From Photobacterium sp. GJ3 (GTDB lineage: Bacteria; Pseudomonadota; Gammaproteobacteria; Enterobacterales; Vibrionaceae), in assembly GCF_018199995.1 (NCBI RefSeq), contig NZ_CP073578.1, positions 1 through 64,000 on the forward strand: DNA of 64,000 nucleotides, in the 5' to 3' direction. A program made the translations under genes and the position numbers. A model generated the notes under the pieces. The model worked only from the letters and a program-made list of their open reading frames with translations. It was not told the DNA's origin and did no database searches. The first letter of the stretch is position 1. Each line of letters opens with the position of its first letter. Below are positions 53,702-62,619 of this stretch, piece after piece.

Positions 53702-53817
53702 TCTCAAATAGCTGGCGGGTGATGGGATGTGACTCGCCGGGCGGATGTCCGCACTGAACTGCGTTACACTGCAGTGCGGGCGAAGGCCGCCACAAGGATG
53801 ATATTCAGGGAGATCCG

Positions 53818-56800
53818 ATGGAGCAGGGATGGATAGTAGTGCCGGTCTCACTGGCATATCTGGGTTTATTGTTTTTGATTGCCTGGTACGGCGACAAACA
53901 CAGTCACTGGATGGCGCGCTGGCGTCCCTGGATTTACAGCCTGTCGATTGCGGTGTACTGCACCTCATGGACGTTTTATGGCACGGTCGGGCAGGCCAGT
54001 CGTGATCTCTGGTCCTTCCTGCCCATTTATCTGGCACCGATTCTGGTCTTTACCTTTGGCTGGCGGATATTTGCCCGGCTGATTCTGATCGCCAAGCGCG
54101 AACACATTACCTCCATTGCCGACTTCATTGCAGCCCGGTACGGCAAATCTCAGGGGCTGGCCGTGCTGGTCACGCTGATCGCTGTGGCGGGGATTCTGCC
54201 TTATATCGCCCTGCAACTGCGGGGGATCACCATGGGGCTGGCGCAGGTCGCGCCTCAGCTCGCTCAGAACAGCGGGCTGAATGATGGGGATATCGCCTGG
54301 CTGGTCACACTGGCGCTGGCCGCTTTTACTGTGCTGTTCGGTACCCGGCATCTGGATACCACAGAACATCACCGCGGTATGATGATGGCGGTCGCTTTTG
54401 AGTCTCTGGTGAAGTTAGGCGCGTTTTTACTGGTCGGGCTCTTTGTCATGGTGCTGTGGTGGGAAGTCCCGGCGCTGGAACTGAGTCAGATTGAAGCCGC
54501 CGTGCTGCCTTCGACCTCAATGAATCCGGGCAGCTTCCTGATCCATACCCTGCTGACGATGACGGCGATTATCTGCCTGCCCCGTCAGTTCCATACCACA
54601 GTGGTTGAAAATACCCATGCGCCGGATTTGCACCTCGCGCGCCGGGTCTTCCCGGTTTATCTGCTGCTGATGGGGATATTCGTGATCCCCTTAGCTTTGG
54701 CGGGCAATGTACTGTTACCGGGCGTATCTGCCGATACTTACGTGATTAACCTGCCGCTGATGCAGGGGGCCGACACCATTGCTTTGCTGGCGTTTCTGGG
54801 CGGAACGTCTGCGGCCAGCGGCATGGTGATTGTGTCGACCATCGCGCTGGCGATTATGGCGTCCAACGATCTGGTACTGCCGCTGCTGCTGCGGCGGCTG
54901 CGGGTGTCTGGCCGCAATCATGCTGCATTTTCCGGGTTACTGCTGAATATCCGTCGTGCGCTGATCCTGCTGCTGTTACTGGCTGCCTGGGGCTTTCACG
55001 AAGTGCTGGATGAGATTGAATCCCTGTCTGCGATTGGTCTGCTGTCGTTTGCGGCAATTGCTCAGTTTGCGCCAGCGCTGCTCGGAGGGATTTACTGGCG
55101 GGAAGGGAACCGCAACGGGGTGTACGCCGGGATGCTGGGCGGCACAGCGCTGTGGGTCATCACTTTGATGAGCCAGACGGGCATGCTGGGGGGCACGGCG
55201 GAGACCAACCTGCTGCTCTGGCTGCTGACTCCCCCGTCATTGCCAGTGCTCAATGAACTGACCATCGTGGATTGGGGGATGCTGCTGAGTATGACGATCA
55301 ACGTCGTGCTGTACGTGGTGATTTCCATCGTCACCCGCTCATCCCTGACAGAGCGGTTACAGGCCGCGACTTTTGTGGGCGCGCCGATGCCAGAAGCCGA
55401 TGATGCGCGGTTATATCAGGCACGGGTCACCGTTTCTGAGCTGGAGTTGCTGGCGGCACGTTTTGTCGGCCGCAAGCGGATGCGCCAGGCGTTCAGCCAT
55501 TTCGCGCAACAGCATCAGTACAATTTCATGCCTCAGCAGCAGGCACCTGCCAGTCTGATCCGGCATACCGAGCGTGTTCTGGCCGGGGTGTTCGGCGCTT
55601 CATCTGCGCGTCTGGTTCTGACGTCGGCGTTGCAGGGGCGGAACATGCAGCTGGAAGAAGTGGCGACCATTGTTGATGAGGCTTCAGAGCTGTTCGATTT
55701 CAGCCGTGGTTTACTGCAGGGGGCGATTGAACACATCAGTCAGGGGATTGCTGTGGTTGACAAGCAACTGCGGCTGGTGGCCTGGAATCAGCGCTATCTG
55801 GAACTCTTTTCTTTTCCGCCGGGCCTGATTCAGGTCGGGCGGCCCATCGCAGATGTGATCCGGCACAATGCCCGGCAGGGGTTGTGCGGACCGGGCGATC
55901 CAGAGATCCATGTCGCCAAGCGGGTGAAGCATTTACAACATGGCACCGCGCATACCTCCTCCCGCATCCGGCCGGATGGCCGGGTGATTGAAGTTCAGGG
56001 AAATCCCATGCCGGGCGGGGGCTTTGTGATGAGCTTTACCGACATCACCGCGTTCCGTCAGGCGGAAGAGGCGCTGAAAGAAGCCAACGAAAATCTGGAA
56101 GCCAGGGTGTTGCAGCGCACAGAAGAGCTGCAACAGTTGAACCGTCAGCTGGTGGCTGCCACGCAGCATGCCGAGCAGCAGACGCAGTCGAAAAGCCGTT
56201 TTCTGGCGGCCGTCAGCCATGATTTGATGCAACCGCTGAATGCCGCCCGGCTGTTTTCATCGTCACTGACGGAAGTGGCAATAGATGCGGAAAGTACCAA
56301 GCTCGCCCATCATATTGAAAGCGCGCTGGGTGCTGCGGAAGATCTGATCGGCGATTTGCTGGACGTGTCCCGGCTGGAGGCCGGAAAGCTGCAGGTGAAT
56401 GTGCATGTTTTCCCGGTCAGTGACGTGTTCAACAATCTGAATGCCGAATTCAGCGCACTCGCCAAACAGCAGGGCATCGATTTCGCGGTGGTCGACAGTC
56501 AGGCGCTGGTCCATTCTGATCCCAAGCTGCTGCGCCGTGCACTGCAGAATTTCCTGACCAATGCATTCCGGTACAACCCCGGTGGCCGGGTGCTGCTCGG
56601 GGTTCGTCGGACCGGAAGCCAGTTGCGGATCGAAGTCTGGGATAACGGTCCGGGGATCCCTGAAGAGAAACAGGCCCATATTTTTGATGAGTTCACCCGC
56701 ATCGACCGTGGACGCGGCGAGCATGGCCTCGGACTCGGTCTGGCGATTGCCCGGGGGATCAGCCGGGTGCTGGATCATCCGTTATCACTGCGATCCTGGC

Positions 56801-57282
56801 TCGGGGAAGGGACGGTCTTTTCGCTGTCTGTTCGCCGGGGGCAGGCGATTCATCTGCCAAAACTGGAGACAGAATCAGCTCAGGCTGCACACACTTTGCC
56901 GCTTTCCGGCACCCGGGTGCTGTGTGTGGATAATGAAAAAGAGATCCTGATTGGTATGGACCACCTGCTGAGTCGCTGGGGCTGCGAAGTCCGGCTGGCT
57001 GAGTCGGTCGAGGCTGCATTAGCTCAGTGCGCGCAGGGGTGGGTACCGGATGTCATTCTCAGTGATTATCATCTGGCCGATCAGGAAACCGGTCTGGATG
57101 TGCTGGAGCAGTGTGAAAGTAAACTGGGGCGGGTGTTCAACGGCGTGGTCATCAGCGCCGATCGGATGCCGGAAACCCAGCAGACCATCCGGCGGAAAGG
57201 TTTTGCCTTTATCAGCAAGCCGGTGAAGCCGCTGAAGCTGCGCTCTTTGCTCAACCAGTATAGCCAGGCAAAAATGAGCTAG
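53818..57282 (+). CDS. crbS: SLC5-fused hybrid histidine kinase CrbS
   Basis: 1154 aa. Residues 1 to about 500 are a sodium:solute symporter (SLC5) domain with about 13 transmembrane helices. A STAC segment (FMPQQQAPASLIRHTERVLAG) follows near 565. A PAS domain spans about 630-745, then a coiled coil (EANENLEARVLQRTEELQQL). The HisKA domain has the phospho-His H801 in AVSHDLMQPLN. The HATPase has N box NFLTNAFRYN near 914, WDNGPGIPE near 940 and GLGLGLAIA. A C-terminal receiver has Asp1083 in LSDYHL. This architecture is that of V. cholerae CrbS, which with CrbR switches on acs. Its transporter domain may sense or move a solute; signal unknown. Confidence 0.93.
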   Translation: MEQGWIVVPVSLAYLGLLFLIAWYGDKHSHWMARWRPWIYSLSIAVYCTSWTFYGTVGQASRDLWSFLPIYLAPILVFTFGWRIFARLILIAKREHITSIADFIAARYGKSQGLAVLVTLIAVAGILPYIALQLRGITMGLAQVAPQLAQNSGLNDGDIAWLVTLALAAFTVLFGTRHLDTTEHHRGMMMAVAFESLVKLGAFLLVGLFVMVLWWEVPALELSQIEAAVLPSTSMNPGSFLIHTLLTMTAIICLPRQFHTTVVENTHAPDLHLARRVFPVYLLLMGIFVIPLALAGNVLLPGVSADTYVINLPLMQGADTIALLAFLGGTSAASGMVIVSTIALAIMASNDLVLPLLLRRLRVSGRNHAAFSGLLLNIRRALILLLLLAAWGFHEVLDEIESLSAIGLLSFAAIAQFAPALLGGIYWREGNRNGVYAGMLGGTALWVITLMSQTGMLGGTAETNLLLWLLTPPSLPVLNELTIVDWGMLLSMTINVVLYVVISIVTRSSLTERLQAATFVGAPMPEADDARLYQARVTVSELELLAARFVGRKRMRQAFSHFAQQHQYNFMPQQQAPASLIRHTERVLAGVFGASSARLVLTSALQGRNMQLEEVATIVDEASELFDFSRGLLQGAIEHISQGIAVVDKQLRLVAWNQRYLELFSFPPGLIQVGRPIADVIRHNARQGLCGPGDPEIHVAKRVKHLQHGTAHTSSRIRPDGRVIEVQGNPMPGGGFVMSFTDITAFRQAEEALKEANENLEARVLQRTEELQQLNRQLVAATQHAEQQTQSKSRFLAAVSHDLMQPLNAARLFSSSLTEVAIDAESTKLAHHIESALGAAEDLIGDLLDVSRLEAGKLQVNVHVFPVSDVFNNLNAEFSALAKQQGIDFAVVDSQALVHSDPKLLRRALQNFLTNAFRYNPGGRVLLGVRRTGSQLRIEVWDNGPGIPEEKQAHIFDEFTRIDRGRGEHGLGLGLAIARGISRVLDHPLSLRSWLGEGTVFSLSVRRGQAIHLPKLETESAQAAHTLPLSGTRVLCVDNEKEILIGMDHLLSRWGCEVRLAESVEAALAQCAQGWVPDVILSDYHLADQETGLDVLEQCESKLGRVFNGVVISADRMPETQQTIRRKGFAFISKPVKPLKLRSLLNQYSQAKMS

Positions 57283-57435
57283 AGTCTGTTTGATTCGAAC
57301 TCAACCTGCCACACTCACGCGGGGTCCGCAGGGCAAGGTCGCAGCGAGATGACCTGCCCGGCGAGTGTTCAGTCTGAACTGATGCCGCTTGTCTTTTTGG
57401 AGCACTGCTTGGGTGCTCAGGAGAATCTGGCCGGA

Positions 57436-57464
57436 TAAAAAAAGCGGAGCCTTTCGGCTCCGCC
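57436..57464 (-). terminator. Terminator of the symporter operon
   Basis: On the minus strand GCGGAGCC/GGCTCCGC with a 4-nt loop is followed by TTTTTTT, 59 bp after the symporter stop. It lies between convergent crbS and the symporter gene. Confidence 0.92.
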
Positions 57465-57522
57465 AGTGGTCGGGGTTTCCCCCGAGTTTGCAACTGAGTG
57501 TTATGATTGCCGATGCTCGGTT

Positions 57523-59226
57523 TTAGTGACTATGCGCCTCGCCAGCACCTTTCGGATAGCGGATGGACTCGACCAACTCCTGCACATCCTCTGGGACTTC
57601 GGCGGTGAATTTATTGACGACAATAGCCACCACGAAGTTCACACACATTCCCAGTGTACCAATGCCCTCAGGGCTGATGCCGAACCACCAGTTGTCTGGG
57701 GTGCTGGCTGCCGGGTTGATGAACTTGAAGTAAATGATGTACGCCGCGGTAAACAGGATACCGCTCAGCATCCCGGCAATCGCGCCTTCTTTGTTCATCT
57801 TCTTATAGAAGATGCCCATGATAATCGCCGGGAAGAAGGACGATGCAGCCAGGCCGAAGGCAAAGGCAACCACCTGTGCCACAAATCCCGGTGGATTGAT
57901 CCCCAGATAGCCTGCACCAATCACCGCCAGTGCAGCACCAATCCGAGCGGCCCTCAGCTCCTGCTTGTCGGTCATGTTCGGCTTGAATCCTTTCTTGAGC
58001 AGGTCGTGCGAGACCGAGGTTGAGATCACCAGCAGCAGGCCCGCCGCCGTGGACAGCGCCGCCGCCAGGCCACCTGCGGCCAGCAGAGCGACAACCCAGT
58101 TTGGCAGTTTTGCCAGCTCAGGACTTGCCAGAACGATGATGTCACGGTTGATGTTCATTTCATTACGCTCATCGCCTGAGTAGAACATCTTGCCGTCGCC
58201 ATTCTTATCTTCCCAGGCCACCAGACCGGTTTTTTCCCAGTTCTTGACCCAGCCCGGTGCCTGTTCAGCAGCAACACCCTGCATGTCCGGACCATTAATG
58301 GTTTCGAACATATTGATGCGGGCAAAGGCTGCCACGGCAGGCGCGGTGGTGTACAGAAAAGCGATGAACAGCAGTGCCCAGCCGGCAGAGATCCGTGCAT
58401 CTTTGACGCGAGGTACGGTGAAGAAACGGATGATCACGTGAGGCAGGCCAGCGGTACCCACCATCAGAGCAGCGGTGATGAAGAAGACATCCACCATGCT
58501 CTTCGAGCCATCAATATAGGAGTTGAAGCCCAGTTCAGTACTCAGCCCTTCCAGTTTATCCATCAGATACACATCAGTACCGCTGATGGTCGAACCAAAG
58601 CCGACTTGCGGGAACACGGAACCTGTGACCATGATGGAGGTGAAGATGGCAGGCACCATGAAGGCGAAAATCAGCACGCAGTATTGGGCGACCTGAGTGT
58701 AAGTGATCCCTTTCATGCCACCCATGACGGCATAGAAGAACACGATAGCCATCCCGATGATAATCCCGATGTTGATATCAACTTCAAGGAAACGGGCAAA
58801 CACAACGCCGACGCCCCGCATTTGTCCTGCGACATAAGTGAAGGAAACAAAGATTGCACAGAACACGGCTACCATACGGGCAGTTCGGGAGTAGTAACGA
58901 TCGCCGATGAAATCCGGCACGGTGAATTTGCCAAATTTACGCAGGTAAGGTGCCAGACACAGCGCAAGCAGGACGTAACCGCCGGTCCAGCCCATCAGGT
59001 ATACGCCGCCGTCATAACCGGCAAAGGAAATAATCCCGGCCATTGAAATGAAGGAAGCGGCTGACATCCAGTCTGCTGCCGTCGCCATGCCATTCGCGAC
59101 CGGGTGAACACCGCCGCCTGCGACGTAGAATTCACTGGTGGAGCCCGCGCGGGACCAGATCGCGATCCCGATATAGAGCGCGAAAGACAGACCGACGAGT
59201 ATGAAGGTCCAGGTTTGAATATCCAT
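57523..59226 (-). CDS. Sodium:solute symporter of the VC_2705 subfamily (acetate-type, ActP-like)
   Basis: 567 aa SLC5 transporter with about 13 helices. Sodium-site and substrate regions include VANGMATAADWMSAASFISMAG at the N-terminus and GLAAALSTAAGLLLVISTS in the middle. It belongs to the subfamily that pairs with a DUF4212 small subunit, present here 14 bp upstream. Cation/acetate symport is the usual assignment (ActP-like) but other short monocarboxylates are possible. A loop near residue 330-350 (EDKNGDGKMFYSGDERNE) looks like a calcium-binding EF-type sequence. Position next to crbS and acs supports acetate uptake. Confidence 0.9.
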   Translation of the reverse strand: MDIQTWTFILVGLSFALYIGIAIWSRAGSTSEFYVAGGGVHPVANGMATAADWMSAASFISMAGIISFAGYDGGVYLMGWTGGYVLLALCLAPYLRKFGKFTVPDFIGDRYYSRTARMVAVFCAIFVSFTYVAGQMRGVGVVFARFLEVDINIGIIIGMAIVFFYAVMGGMKGITYTQVAQYCVLIFAFMVPAIFTSIMVTGSVFPQVGFGSTISGTDVYLMDKLEGLSTELGFNSYIDGSKSMVDVFFITAALMVGTAGLPHVIIRFFTVPRVKDARISAGWALLFIAFLYTTAPAVAAFARINMFETINGPDMQGVAAEQAPGWVKNWEKTGLVAWEDKNGDGKMFYSGDERNEMNINRDIIVLASPELAKLPNWVVALLAAGGLAAALSTAAGLLLVISTSVSHDLLKKGFKPNMTDKQELRAARIGAALAVIGAGYLGINPPGFVAQVVAFAFGLAASSFFPAIIMGIFYKKMNKEGAIAGMLSGILFTAAYIIYFKFINPAASTPDNWWFGISPEGIGTLGMCVNFVVAIVVNKFTAEVPEDVQELVESIRYPKGAGEAHSH

Positions 59227-59240
59227 GAGTGACGACTCCC

Positions 59241-59507
59241 TTAATCCTCGTGAACGTTGAACTTACGGTCCAGCGCATTCATTTTGTAGACATAGACGAA
59301 AATCAGTGCCACAAAGACATAAATGGACCCTTGCTGTGAAAACCAGAAACCGAGCTTAAAACCGCCCAGATTGAACTGATTGAGGAAATCTACAAACAAT
59401 ACCCCGGCCCCGTATGACACGAGGAACCAGATGGCAAGCAAAGAACCCATAATGGTCAGGTTCTCCTTCCAGTAGGCTTGCGCTTGCTCCTTGGATTCAA
59501 ACGCCAT
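59241..59507 (-). CDS. DUF4212 small subunit of the sodium:solute symporter
   Basis: 88 aa from MAFESKEQAQAYWKENLTIM, with AAGGAG 7 nt upstream; an ATG ten codons earlier lacks a site. Two transmembrane helices (IMGSLLAIWFLVSYGAGVLFV and SIYVFVALIFVYVYKM). It is the conserved partner encoded directly ahead of VC_2705-type symporters; it is believed to assist assembly or transport. The gap to the symporter is 14 bp. A CTAAAGT motif lies 88 bp upstream of its start. Confidence 0.9.
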   Translation of the reverse strand: MAFESKEQAQAYWKENLTIMGSLLAIWFLVSYGAGVLFVDFLNQFNLGGFKLGFWFSQQGSIYVFVALIFVYVYKMNALDRKFNVHED

Positions 59508-59918
59508 GGTCATCTCCTTATGATGGTCTGTCATTTTCAGTTAAAGAAATGTTACCTGATGACAATAGCAAGCTTCTTTCTGAGGCACAGTCCAACTTTA
59601 GTCGGGCAAAAAACGACCAAAACAAGCTGGAATTGAATAGGTTAGTGATTTATGTCAATAAAAATGCGATGTTAAATTGGTGTTAAGTTAGCCAAAAGTA
59701 TAAGGCGGAGAAGGGACTGAGATTGAAGGGCTCGTTGGCTCGGTTTCCGGTTTTCCCTTGGTGGAAGAACGATTTTTCAGTGGATTACACTGGTTGATTG
59801 GAGAATTTGTTTACATATAGTTTTCTTAATGTCGCTGTAATTTAGGGCAAAATATAAAAGCGTGTCACTGAACCAAGGGGCACAGATAACAACAAGAAAG
59901 ATGATGAATGGAGGATGA
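59508..59918. other. Divergent intergenic region between the symporter operon and nhaP2
   Basis: No gene is seen. It is AT-rich and must contain promoters in both directions. The CTAAAGT motif (59595-59601, minus strand) is the only signal I can point to. GGAGG at 59910-59914 is the nhaP2 ribosome site. Confidence 0.6.
59595..59601 (-). promoter_or_regulatory. CTAAAGT motif upstream of the DUF4212-symporter operon
   Basis: On the minus strand GCCCGACTAAAGTTGG lies 88 bp upstream of the DUF4212 start, in the same orientation as the copies at acs and DUF294. Confidence 0.35.
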
Positions 59919-61673
59919 GTGGACGCTATTACAATTAACAGCTTTTTTTTGGTTGGTGCACTCCTGATTGCGTTAAGTGTTCTCCTGAGTCCGGTGTCGT
60001 CCCGATTGGGGATCCCGATTCTGCTGGTGTTTCTGGCCGTAGGGATGCTGGCCGGTGAAGACGGGCCGGGTGGCATTTTATTTGATGATTATTCACTGGC
60101 TTATCTGGTCAGTAACCTGGCGCTAGCCGTGATTCTGCTGGACGGCGGAATGCGGACCCGGGTTGCCAGTTTTCGCGTTGCGTTCTGGCCATCGATCACA
60201 CTGGCGACGGTCGGCGTTGCCATTACAACCGTTCTGACCGGCCTGATGGCGATGTGGCTGTTTGATCTTGCGCCGCTTCAGGGCATTTTGGTGGGCGCCA
60301 TTGTGGGATCGACTGATGCGGCTGCTGTTTTTTCCTTGCTGAAAGGACGCAGTCTGAACGAACGGGTCGGCTCGACCCTGGAAATCGAGTCCGGTACCAA
60401 CGACCCGATGGCCGTCTTTTTAACCGTCACCCTGATTGCTGTGTTGAGCAGTCAGGGAGAAAGCTTCGGTGCCGGGTTTCTTGCACTGAGTTTTGTCAAA
60501 CAGTTTGGCATCGGCACATTGCTGGGATTGGCCGGCGGCTGGGTCTTGTGGCGGATCATTAATCGCAGCCAGTTACCCGAAGGTCTGTACTCCATTCTGG
60601 CTGTCAGCGGCGGCCTGATGATTTTTGCCGTGTCGAACGCGCTGGGCGGCAGCGGTATTTTGTCGATTTATCTCACAGGCCTGCTGCTGGGGAATCGTCC
60701 GACCCGCTGTCGTCATTCCATTCTGAACGTGCTGGACGGGATGACCTGGCTCAGCCAGATCGGCATGTTCCTGGTGCTGGGTCTGTTGATTACACCATCA
60801 AATCTGATGGATATCGCCCTGCCGGGTCTGGCTCTGGCCTTCGGTATGATTTTGTTTGCCCGGCCGATATCGGTCTGGATTGGCCTGCTGCCATTTCGCA
60901 GTTTCACGGCACGAGAAAAATGGTTTATCTCCTGGGTGGGACTGCGTGGTGCGGTGCCTATCATATTGGCCGTATTCCCGATGATGGCGGGTCTGCCGAA
61001 TGCGCAGCTGTATTTTAACCTGGCATTTTTCGTGGTCATGGTCTCGCTGATCCTTCAGGGCGGAACGCTGACCAAAGCCATGTCGCTGGCCAAAGTCGAG
61101 CTCCCGAGCCGGCCGGAGCCGGTGTCGCGCACCGGGGTTGAGATCTTCCCGACTTCGGAGTGGGAGTTGTTCGTTTACCGGATGAAAGCCGACAAATGGT
61201 GTATCGGTGAGCCACTACGCAACCTGTTCTTACCTCAAGGCACCCGGATTGCGGCGGTGTTCCGGGGAGAGCAACTGATGCACCCTTCAGGCAGTACGCG
61301 GCTGGAGGAAGGGGACACGCTGTGTGTGCTGGCGCAGGAAAAAGATCTGGAAGCGCTGAGCCAGTTGTTCAGTGAAGCGCCTGAAAAAGCCGAACTGGTG
61401 CGTTTCTTCGGGGACTTCTTTCTGGATGCAAACGCCCGGCTGGCCGATGTGGCTGTGGCGTACGGTCTGGATCTGGGCGATATCGATCCGGCGTTTACGC
61501 TCAAGGATCTGGTGATTCAGCATCTGGGGGTGAATCAGGTGCTGGGGGATAATTTTGAATGGAATGGCCTGTACTGGGTCGTTGCAGACGTGATCGACTG
61601 GCAGGTGACTAAAGTGGGTTTACGCCTGCCAGAAGAAGAGGAAGAGAAAAAGGACGGGCCAGAAGAAGAGTAA
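59919..61673 (+). CDS. nhaP2: Potassium/proton antiporter NhaP2 (CvrA)
   Basis: 584 aa. It begins at a GTG only 4 nt after GGAGG, encoding [16 protein letters not shown], which fits the family start. A CPA1 antiporter domain of about 12 helices covers residues 1-390, with [16 protein letters not shown] and [12 protein letters not shown] holding the conserved acidic pair. A cytoplasmic TrkA-C-like domain follows (about 405-490) and then a CorC/HlyC-like transporter-associated domain, ending in a Glu/Lys-rich tail. It exports K+ for H+ and supports pH and potassium balance. It is convergent with crbR, with a MITE-like palindrome between them. Confidence 0.93.
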   Translation: MDAITINSFFLVGALLIALSVLLSPVSSRLGIPILLVFLAVGMLAGEDGPGGILFDDYSLAYLVSNLALAVILLDGGMRTRVASFRVAFWPSITLATVGVAITTVLTGLMAMWLFDLAPLQGILVGAIVGSTDAAAVFSLLKGRSLNERVGSTLEIESGTNDPMAVFLTVTLIAVLSSQGESFGAGFLALSFVKQFGIGTLLGLAGGWVLWRIINRSQLPEGLYSILAVSGGLMIFAVSNALGGSGILSIYLTGLLLGNRPTRCRHSILNVLDGMTWLSQIGMFLVLGLLITPSNLMDIALPGLALAFGMILFARPISVWIGLLPFRSFTAREKWFISWVGLRGAVPIILAVFPMMAGLPNAQLYFNLAFFVVMVSLILQGGTLTKAMSLAKVELPSRPEPVSRTGVEIFPTSEWELFVYRMKADKWCIGEPLRNLFLPQGTRIAAVFRGEQLMHPSGSTRLEEGDTLCVLAQEKDLEALSQLFSEAPEKAELVRFFGDFFLDANARLADVAVAYGLDLGDIDPAFTLKDLVIQHLGVNQVLGDNFEWNGLYWVVADVIDWQVTKVGLRLPEEEEEKKDGPEEE

Positions 61674-61682
61674 GTCTGAACT

Positions 61683-61847
61683 GATACCAATCAAAGTCAG
61701 TCAGTGATCAAAAATAGCGCAGGATAAATGTTTGAGAACAAGACAGATTTTTTAGATAAGTAGTGATTCTACAATCAAAAAATCTAACGCAGTGATCGAA
61801 CATTTGAACAAGCTAGGATGACCAGTGATTGACTGCGATTGGTATTA
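61683..61847. repeat. 165-bp palindromic MITE-like element
   Basis: The ends are TGATACCAATC and, reversed, TAATACCAATC. The two arms of about 80 nt align over their whole length, with ATACCAATC, AGTCA-TCA, AAATGTT-GA and AGATTTTTT shared at matching distances (62 and 63 nt from the ends for the last). No reading frame is present. Such short palindromes with TA-type ends look like miniature transposable elements and may be repeated elsewhere. The right end supplies the crbR stop codon. Confidence 0.75.
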
Positions 61848-62483
61848 CTCGCCTCCGAGTTCGTTGAGCAGGATGACCGCCTGCGTCCGGTTCTTGACAC
61901 CAAGTTTGCGGAAGATGGCGGTCATATGCGCTTTAATCGTAGCTTCAGAGACATTCAGCTCATAGGCAATCTGCTTGTTGAGCAACCCATCTGATAACAT
62001 ACACAAAACTTTGTATTGCTGGGGGGTCAGGGTCGCAATCTTGGCCGCCAGCGCATCCATTTCCGGGTTGTCTTCATCTTCACCAATCCCTGGCGGGAAG
62101 TAGGGATCGCCGTCCAGAACCTGATTCAGCGCACTGATCAGCGCCCGCATGTCGCTGGATTTCGGAATGAACCCGAAGGCACCATGATGCCGGACCTGAC
62201 GGATCACCGACGCTTCTTCGTTGGCAGAAACCACCACTACAGGCAGTTCAGGATATTGAGCACGGAGCTGGATCAGTCCGGACATTCCATTGGCGCCGGG
62301 CATTTTTAAATCCAGCAGCAACAGGTCAACATCCGGTTCTTTCTCAAGCAGTTGTAGGAGCGTTTCAAGGGAATCCGCTTCCAGCAGATTCGCTTTGCTG
62401 ACCGCCATATGCACCGATTGAAACAGGGCATTGCGAAACAGCGGGTGGTCATCGGCGATGACAATGGTGTACTGAGCGTCCAT
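61845..62483 (-). CDS. crbR: Acetate-switch response regulator CrbR (LuxR/NarL type)
   Basis: 212 aa. The receiver has the acidic pair Asp11-Asp12, phospho-acceptor Asp58 in LLLLDLKMPG and the conserved Lys in FIPKSSD. The C-terminal LuxR/GerE helix-turn-helix reads LTPQQYKVLCMLSDGLLNKQ and VSEATIKAHMTAIFRKLGV. It matches CrbR, which is phosphorylated through CrbS and activates acs in V. cholerae; kinase and target are both in this window. The TAA stop is formed by the end of the MITE-like element. No clear Shine-Dalgarno precedes the ATG. A structured segment lies between it and dsbD upstream. Confidence 0.9.
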   Translation of the reverse strand: MDAQYTIVIADDHPLFRNALFQSVHMAVSKANLLEADSLETLLQLLEKEPDVDLLLLDLKMPGANGMSGLIQLRAQYPELPVVVVSANEEASVIRQVRHHGAFGFIPKSSDMRALISALNQVLDGDPYFPPGIGEDEDNPEMDALAAKIATLTPQQYKVLCMLSDGLLNKQIAYELNVSEATIKAHMTAIFRKLGVKNRTQAVILLNELGGE

Positions 62484-62542
62484 GGCATTCGTAGTCTAGT
62501 TTTTGTTAACGCTAGCATTGCTCAAATGTCAGATCAATTTGT

Positions 62543-62593
62543 TCCCCCTCAAGATACGAAGTGGATCCGGTCCTTGGTGCCACTTGAGGGGGA
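62543..62593 (-). promoter_or_regulatory. Stem-loop in the dsbD-crbR gap with two competing pairings
   Basis: An 11-bp perfect stem TCCCCCTCAAG (62543-62553) with CTTGAGGGGGA (62583-62593) encloses 29 nt. An alternative pairing AAGTGG (62559-62564) with CCACTT (62580-62585) shares bases with the first stem, so the two exclude each other. No T tract follows on the minus strand, which argues against a simple dsbD terminator. It lies 60 bp before crbR. Confidence 0.5.
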
Positions 62594-62619
62594 GTTTATA
62601 CCGACAGCGTATGCTCAGA

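Noticed and set aside
53750..53790. Inverted repeat GCACTG...CAGTGC upstream of crbS
   Set aside because: Only six bases with several alternative partners nearby; not beyond chance.
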